This document shows positions 61,170 to 64,000 of a DNA stretch of 64,000 nucleotides, piece by piece (the first letter of the stretch is position 1; each line of letters starts with the position of its first letter). The position numbers and the translations under genes are program-made. Location: assembly GCA_902826165.1 (NCBI GenBank), contig CADEDV010000001.1, positions 101,693-165,692 of the forward strand, read 5' to 3'. The stretch is from an uncultured Bacteroidota bacterium (GTDB lineage: Bacteria > Bacteroidota > Bacteroidia > Chitinophagales > Chitinophagaceae). The notes under the pieces are model-generated. The model ran no database searches. It was not told the DNA's origin and worked only from the letters and a program-made list of their open reading frames with translations.

Positions 61170-62405
61170 ATGACTCTTAAAATAAATTATATGCAACAGG
61201 TTTGGAAATTTTCTTTCGCCGTAGCCTTATCAGCTTTGCTGGTAGCCTGTGGCAGTACTGCGGCTAAAGACAAAAAAGGTGAAATAACCGATATTAAATC
61301 AAAACTCGAGAAGCTAAAAAAAGACAAGACTGGCCTGGATACGGAGATACGCCAGCTGGAGGAGCAACTCGCAAAAGCAGATCCCGATGCTGCTGCGTCC
61401 GTAAAAAAATTAATTGCTGTTGATACGCTGCGGATACAGGATTTTGCTCATTACATCGACCTGCAGGGGAAAATATCAAGCAGTGGTATTGGTTACGTGG
61501 CACCCAAAGGTGGCGGTGGAGTGATCAGGGCTATCTATGTGAAAGTAGGAGACAGGATTTCTTCCGGTCAGTTAGTGGTAAAACTGGATGATGTAATACA
61601 ACGACAAGCATTGATTGGAGCACAGCAGGCCGCCGGTCAATTGAAAGCAAGAGTTGCCCAGGCACAAACGATCTATGAACGTTACCAAAACTTGTGGAAA
61701 CAAAATATAGGTGCAGAAATAAATGTGGTAAATGCCAAAGCTGATGTGGATGCATTGACCGCACAATTACGTTCTGCAGAATCCGGCGTGGCACAGGCAG
61801 CAGAAGCACTGGATATGACGAATGTAAGAGCTGGTATGAGTGGTGCAGTGGAAGAAGTGAATGTAAGAGTGGGAGAATTTTTTAGTGGTGCTACCCAGCA
61901 GGGAGGGCAGATCGTAATTGTAAATGCAGGATCACTTAAAGCGGAAGTGCCGGTGCCGGATACTTATGTGGCAAAAGTAAAAAAGGGAGATAAAGTACTG
62001 ATTGCTGTTCCGGAAACTGGGAAAGCTCCTTTCGAATCAACGATTAGCGTAGTGGGTGCCTCCATCAATGCAACGACCCGTTCTTTTATCACAGAAGCAA
62101 AAGTTCCCAATGATCCATTGCTGAAACCTAATCAAACGGCGGTGATGAAAATCCTGGATTACCAGGCCAGGGGAGCCGTAGCTGTTCCTATCAACGTGGT
62201 ACAATCAGATGAAAAAGGGAAATATGTATATATAATGGAAAAGGCTGGTGATAAAATGGTGGCCCGGAAAAAAACAGTTATTTCCGGCGAAGCATATAAT
62301 GGCCTGATGGAAATTAAAAGCGGCCTTGCAGGTGGAGAACTGATCATTACCGAAGGGTACCAGACGGTGTACGACGGGCAGGCAGTAACAACCGGGAATA
62401 AATAA
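61170..62405 (+). CDS. RND efflux periplasmic adaptor (membrane fusion protein), lipoprotein
   Basis: A 411-residue HlyD/AcrA-type adaptor. The signal ends in a lipobox (LLVACG), so it is lipid-anchored. After it come a coiled-coil stretch with an atypical early position (about 33-70, ITDIKSKLEKLKKDKTGLDTEIRQLEEQL), a lipoyl-like half (VRVGDRISSGQLVVKL type, near 125), the hairpin (about 140-215), and beta-barrel and membrane-proximal domains to the end. An in-frame ATG at 61191 is an equally good start. It links the TolC-type duct to the RND permease encoded next. Confidence 0.92.
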   Translation: MTLKINYMQQVWKFSFAVALSALLVACGSTAAKDKKGEITDIKSKLEKLKKDKTGLDTEIRQLEEQLAKADPDAAASVKKLIAVDTLRIQDFAHYIDLQGKISSSGIGYVAPKGGGGVIRAIYVKVGDRISSGQLVVKLDDVIQRQALIGAQQAAGQLKARVAQAQTIYERYQNLWKQNIGAEINVVNAKADVDALTAQLRSAESGVAQAAEALDMTNVRAGMSGAVEEVNVRVGEFFSGATQQGGQIVIVNAGSLKAEVPVPDTYVAKVKKGDKVLIAVPETGKAPFESTISVVGASINATTRSFITEAKVPNDPLLKPNQTAVMKILDYQARGAVAVPINVVQSDEKGKYVYIMEKAGDKMVARKKTVISGEAYNGLMEIKSGLAGGELIITEGYQTVYDGQAVTTGNK

Positions 62406-62516
62406 TCACCGGTCGTTGAACAGAAAATAAAGCGTATGGATAATGATCTGCAGGCGGGGTCATGACAGCAGGATTGCTGTTGGTAAACAAATCAACTGAC
62501 GACAAAATTATTTACG

Positions 62517-64000
62517 ATGAATATTCTTGAAGGAGTGGCAGCCAAATTCAAACAGTTCAGGCCAACCAGCTGGGCGATTGATAACAGGACTGCTGTTTAT
62601 ATTATTGCAATCCTTATATCGTTATATGGATTACTGAAGTTCAACAGTATGCCGAAGGAGCAGTTCCCGGATATTGTGGTGCCTACTATTTCTGTAGCTA
62701 CTGTATATGTTGGTAATTCGCCAAAGGATATCGAAAACCTGGTGACAAGACCCATTGAAAAGCAGCTAAAAGGTATCAGCGGAGCCAAAGTAATAAAAAT
62801 ACAAAGTACCTCCCAGGCAGATTACAGCCTTATTGTTGTTGAGTTTGATACGGATGTAAAGACCGATATCGCCAAACAAAAAGTAAAAGATGCGATCGAC
62901 AAAGCCAAGACCGATCTGCCCACTGACCTGACATCGCAGCCCGATGTACAGGAATTCGCCTTCAGTGAAATGCCGATCATGTTTGTGAATGTGAGTGGTG
63001 ACTATGACGGTATCAAGCTGAAAGAGTATGCCGATAAAATGCAGGATCGTTTTGAAAGCCTCACTGAAATAACCAGGGCTGAAATTGTGGGAGCACCGGA
63101 AAGAGAGATACAGGTGAATGTTGATCCCTATAAAATGACAGCTGCACGGGTAAGTTTTACCGACATTGAAAATGCGATCAGCCGGGAGAATAATGATATC
63201 ACCGGTGGTTTGATCGAAGAAGGAAATATGAAAAGGACCTTGCGGGTCAAGGGACAGTTTGCCAGTGTAACGGATATGCAGAACATCATTGTCCGTAGTA
63301 GTGCACAAGGAGCTTCTGTTTACCTGCGGGATATAGCTGAGCTGAAAGATACCATTAAAGAAAAAGATAGCTATGCCCGGCTGGATGGCAAGAATGTGGT
63401 TACTCTTAATATTGTTAAAAGGGCCGGAGAAAACCTGATCGATTGTGCCGACAAAGTGAAAGCTGCTGTGGCAGATATGCAGGCCAAGGAAGAATTACCC
63501 AAAGACCTGCGGGTGGAATTCACCGGTGATCAGAGTAAGCAAACCAAGACTTCGTTTAATGAACTGATCAATACGATCATCATCGGTTTTATATTGGTAT
63601 TAATCATCCTGATGTTCTTCATGGGTGTGACGAATGCCTTCTTTGTGGCATTGAGTGTTCCGCTGAGTGTTTTTGTAGCTTTTTTATTCCTGCCGATTGC
63701 TGATGGAATTATTGGTACCAGTGTGACACTGAATTTCATTGTACTGTTTGCGTTACTATTCGGCCTAGGTATTATCGTGGATGATGCCATTGTGGTGATT
63801 GAAAATACCCACCGTATTTATAATAACGGCAAAGTGCCGATCGCAAAAAGTGCGAAAGAAGCAGCCGGGGAGGTATTTGTCCCCGTATTAGCCGGTACTG
63901 CTACAACGCTGGCTCCGTTCTTTCCGTTATTGTTCTGGAAGGGATTGATCGGGAAATTCATGATCTACCTGCCAACCATGCTGATCCTTACGCTGGCAGC
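62517..64000 (+). CDS. RND efflux permease (AcrB/MexB type), 3' end cut by window
   Basis: An open frame from ATG 62517 runs to the window edge without a stop, about 494 codons of an expected 1000 or more. MNILEGVAAKFKQF precedes the first membrane helix (TAVYIIAILISLYGLLKF), then SMPKEQFPDIVVPTISV and the periplasmic porter region with ENLVTRPIEKQLKGISGAK near residue 80. Helices TM2 and TM3 appear near 350-400 and GLGIIVDDAIVVIEN near 420, the acidic RND motif where paired Asp carry protons. It is the proton-driven pump of the tetR operon. Confidence 0.92.
   Translation, partial: MNILEGVAAKFKQFRPTSWAIDNRTAVYIIAILISLYGLLKFNSMPKEQFPDIVVPTISVATVYVGNSPKDIENLVTRPIEKQLKGISGAKVIKIQSTSQADYSLIVVEFDTDVKTDIAKQKVKDAIDKAKTDLPTDLTSQPDVQEFAFSEMPIMFVNVSGDYDGIKLKEYADKMQDRFESLTEITRAEIVGAPEREIQVNVDPYKMTAARVSFTDIENAISRENNDITGGLIEEGNMKRTLRVKGQFASVTDMQNIIVRSSAQGASVYLRDIAELKDTIKEKDSYARLDGKNVVTLNIVKRAGENLIDCADKVKAAVADMQAKEELPKDLRVEFTGDQSKQTKTSFNELINTIIIGFILVLIILMFFMGVTNAFFVALSVPLSVFVAFLFLPIADGIIGTSVTLNFIVLFALLFGLGIIVDDAIVVIENTHRIYNNGKVPIAKSAKEAAGEVFVPVLAGTATTLAPFFPLLFWKGLIGKFMIYLPTMLILTLA

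Noticed and set aside
1..64000. CRISPR arrays, tRNA/rRNA genes, insertion sequences, integrases, phage or defence genes
   Set aside because: I looked for regularly spaced repeats, transposase or integrase motifs with flanking inverted repeats, tRNA cloverleaf sequences and known defence domains and saw none. A tool search could still find a small RNA.

Overview
The window reads as a chromosomal segment of a Bacteroidota bacterium, most likely of the Chitinophagaceae type. The evidence is a SusC/SusD pair, promoters of the Bacteroidota form (TTTG, about 19 bases, TAnnTTTG), few recognisable Shine-Dalgarno sites, an HU gene followed by a small ribosomal protein bTHX gene, LytTR regulators, and a propeller-type sensor kinase. 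The species cannot be named from the sequence. I saw no tRNA, rRNA, CRISPR array, insertion sequence, phage gene or plasmid function.

Layout. 1-10.3 kb is mixed housekeeping: a GH97 glycosidase cut by the left edge, a LOG-family protein, exonuclease III, a DUF2339 membrane protein, DUF4286, HU, bTHX, a coiled-coil membrane protein, UMP kinase, and a hemerythrin-like protein with a tiny ORF behind it. 10.5-16.9 kb is signalling: a propeller sensor kinase that lacks the usual phospho-acceptor histidine, a LytS/LytTR-type kinase-regulator pair, and one unrecognised protein. 16.9-51.9 kb is a large pectin-utilisation locus. 51.9-58.9 kb is housekeeping on the minus strand: acyl-CoA ligase, TPR protein, DUF1015, SerC, zinc phospholipase C-like protein and DUF502. 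59.0-64.0 kb is a TetR-controlled RND efflux operon whose permease runs off the right edge.

The pectin locus has a LacI-family regulator, then susC-susD, then a hairpin terminator. A long operon follows (23.5-38.7 kb) with a PL1-type pectate lyase, two CE12 rhamnogalacturonan acetylesterases, two proteins fusing a CE8 pectin methylesterase to a serine esterase in opposite domain orders, a GH43 enzyme, a Tat-exported Gfo/Idh/MocA oxidoreductase, and an embedded deoxyhexose (L-fucose or L-rhamnose) catabolic set. The next block (38.8-48.1 kb) holds a GH28 polygalacturonase, a GH105-fusion hydrolase, a divergent CE8, and uxaB, uxaA and uxaC. The last block (48.3-51.9 kb) holds kdgK, a YhcH-family gene, kdgA and an ExuT-like transporter. 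Together they would demethylate, deacetylate and cut pectin, import the products, and take galacturonate through tagaturonate, altronate and KDG to pyruvate and glyceraldehyde-3-phosphate.

The strongest new observations are a shared operator (CGTTnCCGGnAACG with an identical 19-base half-site and flank) upstream of susC and the GH28 gene, and a phased array of related sites upstream of kdgK. Next are the mirror-image esterase fusions, a deoxyhexose pathway with no visible sugar-acid dehydratase and with one dehydrogenase that has Asn in place of the catalytic Lys, a His-less sensor kinase, and a perfect 10-base inverted repeat inside the tetR promoter. Gene starts were moved inward from the longest ORF where a signal peptide, domain edge or promoter supported it.
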